Positions 24,662 to 36,700 of a DNA stretch of 64,000 bases are shown here, piece after piece; the stretch's first letter is position 1, and every line of letters begins with the position of its first letter. Under the pieces are notes generated by a model. That model made no database searches. It was given only the letters and a program-made list of their open reading frames with translations, and was not told the DNA's origin. Position numbers and translations under genes: made by a program. This DNA is from Gymnopus androsaceus JB14 (taxonomy: Eukaryota; Basidiomycota; Agaricomycetes; Agaricales; Omphalotaceae), in NCBI GenBank assembly GCA_009733575.1, contig ML769388.1, positions 620,001-684,000 on the forward strand, in the 5' to 3' direction.

Positions 24662-27291
24662 CTACATCGCACTGACAGTCACCCTTCCCTTGAACCAATC
24701 CTTCATACCCTTTGCCCGAAGACTTATACTGCTCTTTACACTCTCCGGCAGACTCTTCAAACTCCTCATGCTCTTCCCGCTCTTCATACTCTTGAAACTC
24801 TCCAACGACGGCGCACTTCTCAATCCAGAACCTCTCAAGCCCAATTCATTCACATCTGTATCGCTGTCCGAGCCTAACGCTGGCAGCGACGCAGGATGTG
24901 GATGGGACGTAGACCCTAGTGCATAAGGGCCGGATATAGTTGGACGAGAACTCGAGGAATCCGGTTTTACAGCCGAGTTGGCTGTACTGGAAGCAGAGGA
25001 GCTCTTGCGTTTCAGCGAAAACGTTTTGAGACTGCCAGTACCAGTACTGCCGCTTGACGTTCGTTCCCTGCACCGATCTGGGGTAGGTGTAACACAAGCG
25101 TCCTCTCTCTGTCGTGCTTGCTCCTGCGCGCGCAGAGCTCGAGCATGTGCTAACCGGGAATTAAAGTCTTCTAAATGTGCTGAGACAGTGTCGTTTGCCT
25201 CCTCCTCCTCGTTTTCTTCGGGTTTTCTGGACGCATAGGGATGTGAGGGTGTGTGATAGGTGTGCTGGTGCGCCGTCTCTTCACTTGGGGAACTATCGTC
25301 GTCGTCGTCATCATCGTCCCTCGTGTCCATATCCATATCACCCAGGTCCATACCCATGGAACTGTAGTCAAACGGACTGGCACCAGTCGTTCCATCCCAC
25401 GACTCGTATATAGCGCTGGCATAATGCACCGTAGGCTGTTCAACAAATTTAACAGACTTGTTGCTGCTGATAGTGGTGCTCACGCTATCCTTTCGTTTAG
25501 CTTTCTTTCGAAGGCTATCATCCAAACCTAAAGTGACATCAAAGTCTGGAAGACAAGTGTTGAGTTTCAGAGGAGGTTGTGAGTCTGTGTATGTGAGACG
25601 CGAAGCCAAGATGGATTTCGTAGGCGAAGGGGATTTTCGCCGTTGAATGTCCATGTCCGAATCGTCTTCAACGACTTCGACTATAACTCGATGGTGCGGC
25701 TCAAATTTTGGCTGGAACTTTTTTGTTTTTCCAATACCAAATGAAGGAGATACAGGAGTTAACGGTGGCGAAGAAGGCGTAGATGATAGCGAGGAAGCCG
25801 AGGAAAAGGCAGCCGAAGAGGTAGTTGACGACGATGCAGAGGAAATCGACACGGAACGAGTATGCGTTGTTCTCCTCTTTACCGGTGTATTGTATACTGG
25901 CATCGACGAGGACAAGGGCGAACTCGGTGATTTGTTACCTGTGATTCGGCTAGTTGCCTGGGGAATGCGAGATATACCGAGCTCTTTCAAGCTTCCTCGT
26001 CCCTTTCGTCGCTTTGGACTCGTGCCATTTGCCCCCTCCAGATCGGCCCCGGACCAAATCGATGGGATAGCAGTAGCGCTATGAGCCGCAAGGGGACTGG
26101 ACGGTTGTTGTTGCTTCCCCTTTGAGCTACCTTTACTAACGTCAGACGAGATATTTTAGAACGTGAAGAAGTCGGTGGTTCTGGTTTCCCGGAAGCTGAA
26201 CTAGGTCCAGAGCGTGGGTGAAGAATCGAGGTCCAAAAAGTACCTGTCTTGTTCCCACTTTCGCCACTGGTCGAAGAAGCTTTTGAGATGCCTGACGACG
26301 GTTGGCGTGATAGATTGGATACCGAAGAGTTGAAACCAAAAGAGGAAGGTACCAAAACGCCAATACTCCCAATGCTTCCAACACTACTCCCGCTACCATT
26401 GACGTTGGCATCTCGGCTGCTGTTTATGAGATGAGCTGGGAGGTTGGTCGAACTAAGGTTCAGACAGCTTGTGGAGACGTCTGGAAAATAGCTAGCTCCT
26501 AGACCTGACCGGTATGTAGTCGAAGTAGGCGTTACGCATCGACTGTTGTTCGCCGTTGACGCGGGGGAAGGTGTGCTCATGCTGGCGGTAGAATCAGACG
26601 CAGTACGTCGAGCATATCTAATAGCGGAGGCAGACGGAGGTGAGGAAGCGGAAGGTGATTTCGGACGACGGTAGATCCATTCGGAGCCCGGGGAGCCGCC
26701 ATGTGTGGAAGAGTATGAGCCTGTGCGTTTTGTAAGACGAGGAGGTGTCTTGATTGGAAGCGAAGCACTCTTTGTCAGTGGTGGGCATTCGATGGGGCTT
26801 GTTGGCGGCGATGAAGGTACCGATACAGGAGGTGTCTGTCGATCAAAATTAAGTTGTTTAGTAAACGAGGCGTCGAACATGAATGAATGAAGACACACCA
26901 CAATGTAATTTAGGTTGGAACGCGAATGACGCCTGCTGAAAGAGCCTGACATACGGTTCACGGCTTTTGCACTACTGGACTTTGTAGAACGTTGGTAATG
27001 ATGGCGTTTGCTGTTCTTATGACGGGGAAATGTGGCAGATCCATAGTTTGCGGAGGAATGCTGTTTACCGTAAACGGTGAATAACATGAATGGTCAGTCT
27101 GAGAAGACCGTACGCACTGGGGGTGTTGTGGGTTCAGTTGTGCTAGAATCCTGAAGCATCATAGCATCGGCGTCAAGCCATCTAAGTTCATCGCTAGTGA
27201 TTGAAATGAGGGAGAGGTTTGATTGCTAGTAGGGATATGTTGAGCTCAAGACGGTCCGCACACAACAAGGATCCTCACTCACTTGGTACAT
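24662..27291 (-). CDS. Serine-rich disordered protein of unknown function
   Basis: Not recognised. The most likely start is ATG 27291-27289: exon 1 (ATGTACCAA) follows an in-frame stop and is joined over an intron at 27282-27226 to QSNLSLISITSDELRWLD. Further introns are likely near 27109-27060 and 26900-26840. The protein is very Ser/Pro/Thr-rich, with short ordered-looking islands (FWTSILHP, VKFVEQPTVHYASAIYESWD, AHLEDFNSRLAHARALRAQE) and a run of eight Asp. The basic C-terminus KGMKDWFKGRVTVSAM resembles endings of other basidiomycete unknowns, but I cannot name a family. The frame appears to slip by one base at an A-run near 26155, between SRSK and SSDVSKGSSKGKQQQ. No membrane or signal segment. 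Confidence 0.6.
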
Positions 27292-27735
27292 TTAGGATAC
27301 CTCTCACTGCCGCCGGAGAACCAAGGTCAGAAGCTGAAGGAAAGGTGGGGCGGAAGTGCTATTAGGGAGCGAGATTGGTGCAGCTTTAGGCGAACGAGAG
27401 ACAGACAAAAGCTTGGCGAATTGGGGGTGGAAAAAAAGGAAGGTCGTAATAACTCCGTGAGCTTTTTGAATGAGGAAATTTGGCCTCGCGCCTAGCCTCG
27501 AGAACTCCCCGCGTTTACCTTGGGAAGAAGTAAAAGGCATACTTAACCTCACGTTTTACACGTGTAAGAGTCCGATGGATTGCATAAATGAAGATTAATG
27601 GACGGTGATAATAAGGATCAGACGCGTGTGGAACACGCTTTAAACTTTTTTTGATCAGGTGATTTATAGTAGGAAGAGTACGACAGCGAAGGGAGACCTC
27701 GGTGAACGAGGAACGAGGAAAGCGAATAAGGCAAA
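27292..27735. other. Intergenic region
   Basis: Spacer between mL43 and the start of the downstream Ser-rich gene, both on the minus strand. It contains the promoter of the latter and the 3' flank of mL43. No gene or repeat seen. Confidence 0.5.
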
Positions 27736-28216
27736 TCAGAGGGTCGGGCGCTCGGCATGGAGACCGCTCCAAATTCCCCTGGCTGCCTCTGTAGAGCTTT
27801 CTACAGTCTTCTTCAGAGGTTTGATCTTGGCCCCAGAAGAATCCAACAGAAGCTGGACTTTTTTTTGGATTTGGGTCACTTCCAGACCGTTTAATGGTAC
27901 AACTTTGTCTCTGTTGTTGACTGGATGAAAATTTAGCAAGGAATGTTGGATAATCTTTGAGAAACCTACTGTAAAAGCCACGAATGATTGGTTCCTTCTG
28001 AGTACGCTGTCTGACGACGACTTCAACATGAGGATTCTGTCGAGCGACGTCCTCGACGTGGTTGAGAAGAAAAGTGCGAGCATTGGCGGATGAAGGCCAT
28101 CTGTCACAATATTCGAATACAAGTTTCCTGATCTGAGGAAGGAAAGCAGTATGACCGTTTGCAGGAGAAGAACCAAGCTTCGCCCGAATAATGGGCGCAA
28201 CTGGAGGCAAGCGCAT
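27736..28216 (-). CDS. MRPL51: Mitochondrial large-subunit ribosomal protein mL43
   Basis: Component of the mitochondrial 54S ribosomal subunit, with the L51/S25/CI-B8 thioredoxin-like fold also found in complex I subunit NDUFA2. Two exons, 28216-27970 and 27920-27736, joined over a 51-nt intron (GTAGGT...TCCAG). The sequence reads LPQIRKLVFEYCDRW, HVEDVARQNPHVEVVVRQRT, EPIIRGFYINNRDKVVPLNG, then VQLLLDSSGAKIKPLKK and a C-terminal STEAARGIWSGLH typical of fungal mL43. The start is the ATG at 28216-28214. The frame continues upstream, but only a TTG would extend it, which is not a credible nuclear start. The short N-terminal extension may be the mitochondrial targeting sequence. Opposite orientation to the 28691 gene. 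Confidence 0.92.
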
Positions 28217-28690
28217 AGAAGATGAAGGAGAGCCTGAAAGATGACGTAAACCCGCCAAAGCGCTCTTATCCGTCGTCGAGCACTGGAAACTACTGGAAAT
28301 TTCCAGCTCAATCCCCGACTATATGCTTTATAGCGGTCAATCTTGAGGGAAATAAGCTCAGGTTACTTACAGCTCAGGTTACTTACTCTTATGCGCTTGA
28401 GTTCAAATTTCAGACTCGGCAACCTTAGCAATTAATTCGGTTTTATTGCAACAAGCATCTGTACTGTAGAGATTTGCAACTTAAGTCTAGATGTCTCGAA
28501 AAGATAATAATAATGTATGCTAGAGCATGGAGGACTCGAAACGACGTCCAACGAGGATCGAACGGCTGAGCGTAGAGCAGGCATCGCCACAGAAATGCCT
28601 GCCGGCCTTGGTTTACTAAATAATTTCTCCCAGCCTTTTCACTCAGTCAGTCTGCCTTGAACGCGTCGCGTATATTTACTGTAAGCAGGA
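28217..28690. other. Divergent intergenic region
   Basis: 474-bp promoter region between mL43 (minus) and the 28691 gene (plus). It contains a short direct repeat, CTCAGGTTACTTAC, twice near 28355-28387. No gene seen. Confidence 0.5.
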
Positions 28691-30967
28691 ATGGCGAGGT
28701 TGACTCGGTCATCTGCTTCTGAAAATCCACCATCGTCTTCACCAAAACCTTCTCCGGTGGCCAACAAAAAAAGAAAGCGAGCCAGTTCAGCAAATGCTCA
28801 GCCGATGAGCAGCCAGCTGGTAAACTTCAAAGGACCGTTTCGCCTATTCCTTCGGTCGGAGATATTCCAATCAGGTCGGAACAGAGTCTCAAAATTCTTG
28901 ATATTCTTCAAACGTTCGTCCTACTTTTTTTTCTTTCTTCTTCTTTGTTCTCCAACATCTTTACAGGATCGATACTCAAGGACTTCTCGACCGAGTCTTT
29001 CCCCTGTCCGACTCTGATTCTTCGTATTCACTTCGAAATCTACTGGAGAGTTCTCCGAATCATCCTCTTTCAACATTGAGGGTACGTCTACCATTATCTT
29101 TGAAACAAAATATTAATTCATGCTTGTAGTCTGCTGTTGAGCATCTGCTTCCAATATCATTCCATCCTCTCTCTCAACCATCACAGCCTGCCGCAAAGCA
29201 ACAAGCTTTCTGCAATCTTGCTCTTTCCCTTCTTGATCAGGCTTCCTCACATTCGGTCGAATTTCCAGGCGATCTCGAAACTCTCATTCCAGACGATGAA
29301 CAGCCATCTTCCTCTACTTTTCATCATCAGAAACCTAGATATGCGCTTGTCCAGCATCTTCCATCAGGCGACTATTGGACCTCGCTCAGTTCTGAAGCAT
29401 CTTCTTCGGAGCTTAAAGACCTGCCAAAGGGTCACTCTGAGCTCGTAGCCATCTTACCTTCTCCATATCCGTCCACGTCTACTTCGGACATCCCTACGTT
29501 AGGCTCTTACCACAAGAGTCCTCTTCCGCCTCCCAAGAACAAAGCACCTGTCGCTCGGAAAGTTGCGTCTGGGTCTTTCCTTGATTACGGCCCCTGGTCC
29601 AGTTTCGCTCCTTCCTTTGATCAGCAGAGTGCGGAAATTGGTCGGCAAGAGCTAGGTCAAATCCTGTATGCACAGGAAGCCAAGAAAACCCAGAGGCTAA
29701 AGATATGGATGGCTGACAGGGAGAAGGAGAAGGAAACGAAAAGTGCTTCACGGATGGTTGAAGATGAAGTTCAGCAAGTCAAGCCTGTGATTGACGTGGA
29801 TGCTGAGCTAGAAGAACTGTTTCCGCCTGACCAGCTCCAGGCGATAAAATCCGGCTTGGGAACATTGGAGCTGGAGCTTGCGGTGTCCGAGTTGCTCGAA
29901 AGGAATAGAAAGGCTATGCAGAGGTTACAACAACTCCAGAGAGAGAGACTACAGGCTGGTTCTAGCAGACCGGAAGAAGGATCTGAAGAGTGGGATACTG
30001 GTACGATTTCCATCTCATGACCATTTGCTTGTCCAATTTTGACATGCACTTTACAGCTCAAGCAATCCAAGACTCGTTAACTGTACTCGCATCCTTACGC
30101 CCTCGGTCATCGAATCATGAAAATTCACCATTTATACCTCCACCCGCTGTCCTACATGCCATCCATCGCACCTTGCCTCTTTCGCCTTCGCCTGGTTGGT
30201 ATGGCAATCTACCTCCCGGACGAACTACTGTTTTACGAGACGATAACACTATCAAAGTCAAACCCGGTGTGCCTGCTGTGCCTGCTTCTAGTACCCCAGC
30301 ACCTACCTCAGCGCCAGCACCATCCACGCCTGCCGTACCGGCTACTGGATATGGTTCGTATTCTTATGCACCGTATGCCGGTACCTCCGCGGTGCAACAG
30401 GCACAGTACCGTCCTGGGATGTACAAGCCTTCCGTCACTTCTGGAGCCTCATCATATTACCAGCAACCAGTGTATGGACAGGCTTATACGGCTAGTTCAG
30501 GTTCTGGTACTCAGGCGTACGGTGGGACGTGGATTAATCCATACACACCGCAAGCTGCGGCAGCGACGGTACCGACAGTAAATGGGTCTGGGTCTGGCTC
30601 CGGGGGAAGAGGAACACCCGTTGCTCTCGCGCCTTCGTACAGTTCGTTTTTCAATAATAGTGGTTCTTTGGCTACTGCGGTTATCAATGGAACTGGGACG
30701 CAACCTGGACGAACTCCTGCAGTGGCTAATACGGTTGTGAAGCCGGGCCAGTGGAATAATCCAGGTCTCTCTTCCACTTCTTCACCTATGACTGCGCATG
30801 CTTCTCAGACCCTGACGTTGCCATTGCATCTAAGGCAAGGTCAGACTCAGAGCCAGAATGGGGCTTTGCCGGGACAGATGGGTCAGCTTGGGCAGCAGAG
30901 CAATTTTTATGGGTATCAGCCAGGGCAGTATGCACCAACGCCGACGAGTTCAATGTCGGCGAAATAG
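28691..30967 (+). CDS. Conserved-looking protein of unknown function with Ala/Pro/Gly/Tyr-rich C-terminus
   Basis: Not recognised. The start ATG 28691 gives a basic Ser/Pro-rich N-terminus with a possible nuclear signal (KKRKR). Ordered sequence follows: SEQSLKILDILQ, IDTQGLLDRVFPLSDS, SFLDYGPWSSFAPSFDQQSA, EIGRQELGQILYAQEAKK and a helical LQAIKSGLGTLELELAVSEL. The last exons read VLASLRPRSS, then PGWYGNLPPGRTTVLRDDNT, followed by about 230 residues of low complexity rich in Ala, Pro, Gly, Tyr and Gln. The KKRKR segment and the ordered part are in different frames, with a slip near 28795-28800. Introns near 28915-28970, 29082-29130 and 30001-30056. The basic signal and low-complexity tail suggest a nuclear, perhaps chromatin or transcription, role; that is inference only. 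Confidence 0.6.
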
Positions 30968-31196
30968 CTTTCCTAGTAGAATTTTTTTTTCTTTCATTGC
31001 ATTTACTACTTATACTTATTCCATTTCAACGACAATTTTCTCCTCTCTCTCTTCGAACCTTTGTTAATTTGTATCGTAGATGTTGGTACATACGATTCGC
31101 GCTGTAGCAATATACAAGCATCTTTTCTGGAGAGTAAAGGTTATTATATTAGCACAAGGTTAAATAGATACTATACGTCGACGTCAGTGGGTCGTA

Positions 31197-31755
31197 CTAT
31201 GCCTGGCGAAACCTTCGTCTCTCCTCCTCCCATCGAGCTTTCATCATTTGTGCGCCTTCTGCACGAGACCGTATTGTTATAGCTGGTGAAAGCCGTGCCA
31301 TCTGGGAAGCTTGGAGTAGTTCAGAGTCGTTTCGGATTACCTATTGAGAGTCAATGAATGAATGAAGTGCAAATTGATTGGGGAAAAGGACATACGGATC
31401 CGATGGAGAAGAAGAAACCAAAGAAGGCGGCTTGGTTGAGCATGTATTTGGAGAGGGTGGCTAGCGCACCGTTTGGCCCGGGGCCATAGCTTCAGAATAA
31501 CAGAGACTTAGTTCTTAGTTTGTGAGAGGGAAAGTGGACGTACCGTATGATGGTCCATGAACCGAAGAGAAAGCCCATTGCTAGTCCAGCTGTTCCACCC
31601 ATAGCAGCTCCCATTCTGGCAGACCATTAGAGGTTATTATTGCGCGAGTGAAAGAACGCTTACTTGACTGAAATATTGTTTCAGTAAAAATTGGGATGGA
31701 GAGAATAAAAACGCGTACGCTTATCCATAGTAGAAGGACCTTGAGGAGCCTGCAT
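31197..31755 (-). CDS. MGR2: TIM23 complex subunit Mgr2 (Romo1 family)
   Basis: Small inner-membrane protein that helps couple and gate the TIM23 preprotein translocase. Exons read on the minus strand: 31755-31719, 31667-31664, 31615-31544, 31489-31396, 31340-31197. Exon 2 is four nucleotides, TCAA; joining gives MDKLKMGAAMGG, matching the family's K-M-G-x2-M-G-G entry to TM1. Then come GLAMGFLFGSWTIIRYGPGP, LSKYMLNQAAFFGFFFSIGS and VIRND, the two-helix Romo1/Mgr2 core with its Gly-rich packing motifs. A charged C-terminal extension ends EEERRRFRQA. Divergent from PEX10 with a 117-bp spacer. Confidence 0.88.
31664..31667 (-). other. 4-nt microexon (TCAA) of MGR2
   Basis: Flanked by a 51-nt intron (31718-31668, GTACGC...TTTCAG, with CTGAAA as a candidate branch site) and a 48-nt intron (31663-31616, GTAAGC...GCCAG, with CTAAT). 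It supplies the last two bases of Leu and the first two of Lys in MDKLKMG. One larger intron from the same GT donor to the last acceptor would put the conserved MGG sequence out of frame. Confidence 0.75.
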
Positions 31756-31872
31756 TTTAATAGCCAAAAAAAGTCTTTTGAGACTAGACGAGTGAAATCG
31801 CGAAGGTTGAGGTCAAGAATCAAGATCAAAAAAGCTCCGGGTTCCGGCGCTACTTTTCCGCTTACCTCCAAG

Positions 31873-33103
31873 ATGACGGGCATTCCAGTGTTTCCTCAAG
31901 CACAACAAGCTCAGATAAGTGAGTAAACCGCGAAGAATAGGGCTTTGGGATTCTTGAAAATCATCTTTGTTATGCTATAGTTCGTGCTCATCAGCGGGAT
32001 CTGTACCATGTTTCGCTCTTGCGCGAGCAGGCAGAGAATACGTTTAGGTCTTGGTTGGGTAGGGATTTTATTTCTGCTTTGATGAGATGTACACGTCTAG
32101 ATGTTTCTAATATAGGAACCCGGACATTGACGAGATGGGATAAGGAATTTGACTTGCTAATCAAGCTGGTTTATTATGGTCTTACGACTGGTCGTGGTAA
32201 GTCGGGTATGCAGTCTCTAGAGTCTGTCTCATTATTATATGCTTCAAGCAACTCAAACTTTGGGCGAAGAGTATACTGATATATGGCAACGTACGACTAC
32301 GGTCCCACCTTCGCGACTAACACGCGCAGCCCTTGTCCTCCTTCCCTCCTTACCTGCGTATATTTTGACGCGATTCGTCAACATGTCCTCTGTTTCTGCT
32401 CAGAGTCCCATGCTAGCGGCGGTTCTAAAGGGTCTTCCGATTGCCCTGGAGACTCTAACAGAGCTAAACCTTGCTGTGTTTTATATACGGGGTGTGTATT
32501 ATGATGTTTTGAAGCGTCTCCTTCGAGTTCGACATGTAGGTTTTGAATATCATTGTTTATTCATCGGTTGACATCTCCGATAGCTTTCATCTTTACCTGA
32601 GAATCCCCACACGCGACCTCCTTCGTATTCGCTACTGGGTGTGCTCATTATCGTCAGACTATTATACCGGTTAAAAGTCTTTCTTCAAAGTAAACCTTCC
32701 ACTGTAGCGGAGAAGAGAGGAAAGCAGGTAGCTTCTAGTCGTGAAACATATCTGGACGATCGGCCGGTCTCTCAGATGCTTGATACCGTAGACCCGGAAA
32801 GCGAGCCTGCTAAACCTGCTGAAGAAGATGAGCGGACAATGTTGGATGTGGCGTCGTTACCTCCTGCTATAAGAGCATCGAGGACTTGTACACTTTGTCT
32901 TGAGGAAAGGACGGACACCTGTTCAACGGAATGTGGGCACTTGTTTTGTTGGAGCTGTATTGTTGGGTGGGGTCGAGAAAAGGTTGGTTTGATTCTTTTT
33001 GAATCTGGGGACAATCTCTGATCTTTCGTGTATGTAGGCCGAGTGCCCACTATGCCGCCAGAGTTTAAATCTTACTCGCTTGCTGCCGATATACAATCTG
33101 TAA
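31873..33103 (+). CDS. PEX10: Peroxisomal biogenesis factor 10, RING E3 ligase
   Basis: Peroxisomal membrane RING protein that, with Pex2 and Pex12, forms the retrotranslocation channel/ubiquitin ligase that recycles Pex5. The start ATG 31873 gives MTGIPVFPQAQQAQI, then IRAHQRDLYHVSLLREQAEN, RWDKEFDLLIKLVYYGLTTG and LGEEYTDIWQ, the Pex2/Pex12/Pex10 N-terminal membrane domain. Hydrophobic segments follow (ALVLLPSLPAYILTRFV and LLGVLIIVRLLYRLKVFL). The C-terminal C3HC4 RING is CTLCLEERTDTCSTECGHLF ... CWSCIVGW ... AECPLCRQS, ending LLPIYNL. Five introns of about 45-60 nt. Divergent from MGR2. Confidence 0.93.
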
Positions 33104-33156
33104 TGAGTTGAAATTAAGGTAAAAGTACATGGATTACAACAAGCAAGCAGGTGAGA

Positions 33157-33685
33157 TTACACGATTTGCTGTATTAGAGTAATGTTGTCGCCCTTGAGGA
33201 GAATGCGCCCTGTTTAACATGTAAGATGAGTGGATTTCGGTAGTAAAATCCTCACCTAATTCCCTTCTTGGTTTTGCGTCCTTTACGAAGACTTCAGCAG
33301 CCTCGTCGATCACAAGATTCATGAATTCATCGAATCCCTGTAGAATAATATATAGTAAGCATTAAGCCGAGAACGATCAAACGCCCTTTAGTGGGTTGTC
33401 GTTCAACGCAAGCGTCAAAAAAGAAAGAATCCCAAACGACGCACAATAATTCGACCTTCAATCCGCATCTCGATGTTGTCGTATAGCCATATGACAACTT
33501 TTGTTCTCTAGAATGAAGATTAAAATCACTGGAAAGGAAACCAGATATGGAAATCTTGACCTGCTGGAGATTTTTGAAGATTACATTCTGTAGAGATGAA
33601 AAAAAAGTTAGCGATGAAAGCGAGGACGAGAGACGTGTCGTACGATGGGCTGAACCATCACACGCTGCTGACGACCTCCAGACAT
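33157..33685 (-). CDS. SME1: Small nuclear ribonucleoprotein E (SmE)
   Basis: Core Sm-ring protein of U1, U2, U4 and U5 snRNPs. Five exons: 33685-33644, 33587-33561, 33507-33445, 33337-33256, 33209-33157. They join to MSGGRQQRVMVQPI, NVIFKNLQQ, RTKVVIWLYDNIEMRIEGRI, IGFDEFMNLVIDEAAEVFVK, DAKPRRELG, and RILLKGDNITLIQQIV. This is the full Sm fold with Sm1 (GFDEFMNLVIDEA) and Sm2 (ILLKGDNITLI), about 90 residues, the usual length. It is intact. Its ATG is 104 bp from that of the divergent dynein gene, so the two share one compact promoter. Confidence 0.95.
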
Positions 33686-33789
33686 GTTGGGCAAAGAATG
33701 GCAGTAGCAGCAAAGTGGGAGTTGGAAAGAGAAGCGACGCGGCACGTGGCGAGAATTCAACTTTCCTGAACGCGTCCGCTACCATCACC

Positions 33790-36700
33790 ATGGAGGTCAG
33801 TCAATTTCTTGCTTCAATTTCTATTCAACTCTTAATAAATAAATTATAGCTTTTGGCTCCAGCAAATTCCTCGACGGCAGCAGCCGTCACATTTATCACA
33901 TTTGTACAAGACCTCAAGAAGAAAACGAAAACATGGGGTCCAATGATCGACCTTTGTGCCAACGGAGAAAAGACGCTAGAACGATTCAGATATCAGTTCC
34001 CCGATGATTGGCTCTACAGCGACCAGCTCAGAGGTGAATGGAGCGCCTACAATGAGATTTTGAAGAGAAAGAATGATTCCATTCAGGAGCAACTTGGTTC
34101 GTCTTTGAGCTCTTTGCCATGGATTGAGCTCTGAATCTGTAGACTAGCTGGTCTACAGCTAAAGATCGTAGCCGAAGACAAAATCGTAGAGAATAAAATC
34201 AACGATATCATCCAGGAATGGGAGCAGACTCGACCTGTGCAGGGCAATATCCGCGCCGACACTGCTATGAATACTATCAACGTCTTCGAGGGTAAATTGA
34301 CCCGTGTGCAGGAGGATTACGATCTCGTCTGTCGAGCGAAAGAGGCTTTGGATTTGGAATTGACGAGACACACGCGTTTAGAGCCTGTGTTTGAAGAGTT
34401 GCGCGATCTCAAGGCCGTATGGACTGCGTTGAGTGGGATTTGGAACCAGATTACCGAGTTGAGGGAGATGGCGTGGGCCACTGTCCAGCCCAGGAAGCTT
34501 CGTCAACATATAGATGGATTGCTCAACTCGACGAAAGATATGCCGACGAGAATGCGACAGTATTCGGCGTTCGAGTACGTGCAGGATGTGTTGCGAGGTC
34601 TCCTCAAGTCGAACCCTGTCGTTTCGGATTTAAAGTCGGAGGCATTGAAGGATAGGCATTGGAAGCAGTTGTTCAAAGTATTGAAACTTCCTGCCCAGAT
34701 TAGCTTGTCTTTGTGAGTGCATTGTTTTGCTTTGGGATGTATTCTGGCTGATTTGCGATTTAGAATGACTTTGGGTCATGTTTATGATTTGGATCTCAAA
34801 AAGAACGAGACTCTTATCAAGGAAGTGATATTTCAAGCACAGGGAGAAGTATGTTTCCATCTGTTTTAGACGGTACATGCGTTCATATCATTTCCACAGA
34901 TGGCATTGGAAGAATACATCAAACAGGTCAAGGAGGTCTGGACAAATTACACTCTCGACTTGGTCAATTACCAGAACAAATGTCGTTTAATTAGGTACGT
35001 GTTTCTGCATTTAGGCTTGTATCACACTGTGAATAATTCACAGGGGTTGGGATGATCTCCTCAACAAGTGCGGTGAGAATCTCAACTCGCTGACGGCCAT
35101 GAAGTTGTCTCCCCACTACAAAGGTGCGTCTTCGTTCCCGCATAAAGCCACTGCCTCGCTGACTTGCTCTCTCCGGCAGTTTTCGAAGAAGAGGTTCCAT
35201 CCCTTACTTACCTACATTGTGACTATATTTTGACTTTTTTTATCGTAGGCAGGTTCCTGGGAGGAGAAGCTGAACAGGATTCATGTTCTTTTCGGTACGT
35301 CCTTTTTTCATTCAACCTTGCTCGACCACTGATGAAAGAACCACTAGATGTCTGGCTCGATGTACAGCGACAATGGGTCTACCTCGAAGGTATCTTCTCC
35401 GGCAGTGCCGACATTAAGCATCTGCTTCCTGTCGAAAGCGCTCGTTTCCAGAACATCAATGCCGAATTCCTCACCGTCATGAAGAAGTCTACAAATCACC
35501 GTTCGTTATTGACGTGATGAACATTCAGGGTATCCAGAAAAGTCTCGAGCGACTCGCCGAGCTTCTGAACAAGATCAAGAAGGCGCTTGGAGAATACTTG
35601 GAGCGAGAGCGTTCTTCTTTCCCTCGGTTCTACTTTGTCGGTGACGATGATTTGCTCGAGATCATCGGAACAGCAAGGATATCTTGCGTGTCATGAAGCA
35701 TCTGAAAAAGATGTTTGCTGGGATTTCGACCATTATGCTTGATGATGACCTCACCCAGATCCAGGGTATGGCTTCGAGGGAAGGAGAAGAAGTCAGGTTT
35801 ACAGAACCTATTCTGTTGAAGGATTTCCCCAAGATCAATGACTGGCTCGCGAAAATTGAGTCGTCTATGCAAGTCTCCTTGGCGAATTTGCTCTCCGATG
35901 CTGTCACCGAGCTTCAGACTTTCTACGGCACAGACTCGCAGCTCACCATGGAGGAGTTTATCACTTGGATGGAGAAGTATCCCGCCCAGTTGGTCACTTT
36001 GGCTGTACAAGTCGCTTGGACAGCATCCGTCGAAGGTGCTCTCGAAACAGCACAGGCTCCTCAACCGGCACTAGACACTGTCAATCAAGCCCTCGACCTC
36101 CTCGCGGACATTGTGTTGCAGGAGCTGGTCCCAGTCACTCGACGAAAATGCGAGCATCTCATCACCGAACTCGTCCATCAGCGTGATGTTACCAGATCTC
36201 TACTTCAGCAGCGTGTTGTGGACAAGACGGGCTTCACCTGGTTGTACCAGATGAGGTTCTACCTCGACAAGAGTATCTCGAATCCTCTTGATCGTTTAGC
36301 TATCAGGGTTGCCGACGCGACTTTCCCTTACGGATGGGAATACCTTGGTGTTCTTGACAGACTTGTCCAAACACCGCTCACAGATCGTGTTTACCTCACC
36401 CTTACGCAGGCGTTGGATAACCAGCTTGGTGGCGCACCTTTTGGTCCGGCTGGAACTGGTGTGTATTTTCTTCTCAACCTATCTGTTGCTTGTTAATGAT
36501 TATTTTTTCAGGCAAGACCGAATCAGTGAAGGCTCTTGGTGTACAATTGGGCCGATTCGTGTTGGTCTTTTGTTGTGACGAGAACTTTGACTTCAAAGCC
36601 ATGGGTCGTATCTTTGTCGGTCTTTGTCAAGTCGGCGCCTGGGGTTGCTTTGACGAGTTTAACCGACTCGAAGAGCGTATTCTTAGTGCTGTCTCTCAGC

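Noticed and set aside
28216..28258. Longer N-terminus for mL43 from an upstream TTG
   Set aside because: A TTG start is not credible for a nuclear gene; the ATG at 28216-28214 precedes all conserved sequence.
33547..33789. Extension of the dynein reading frame upstream of 33790
   Set aside because: The in-frame sequence is antisense to SmE exons 1-2 and does not resemble a dynein tail.
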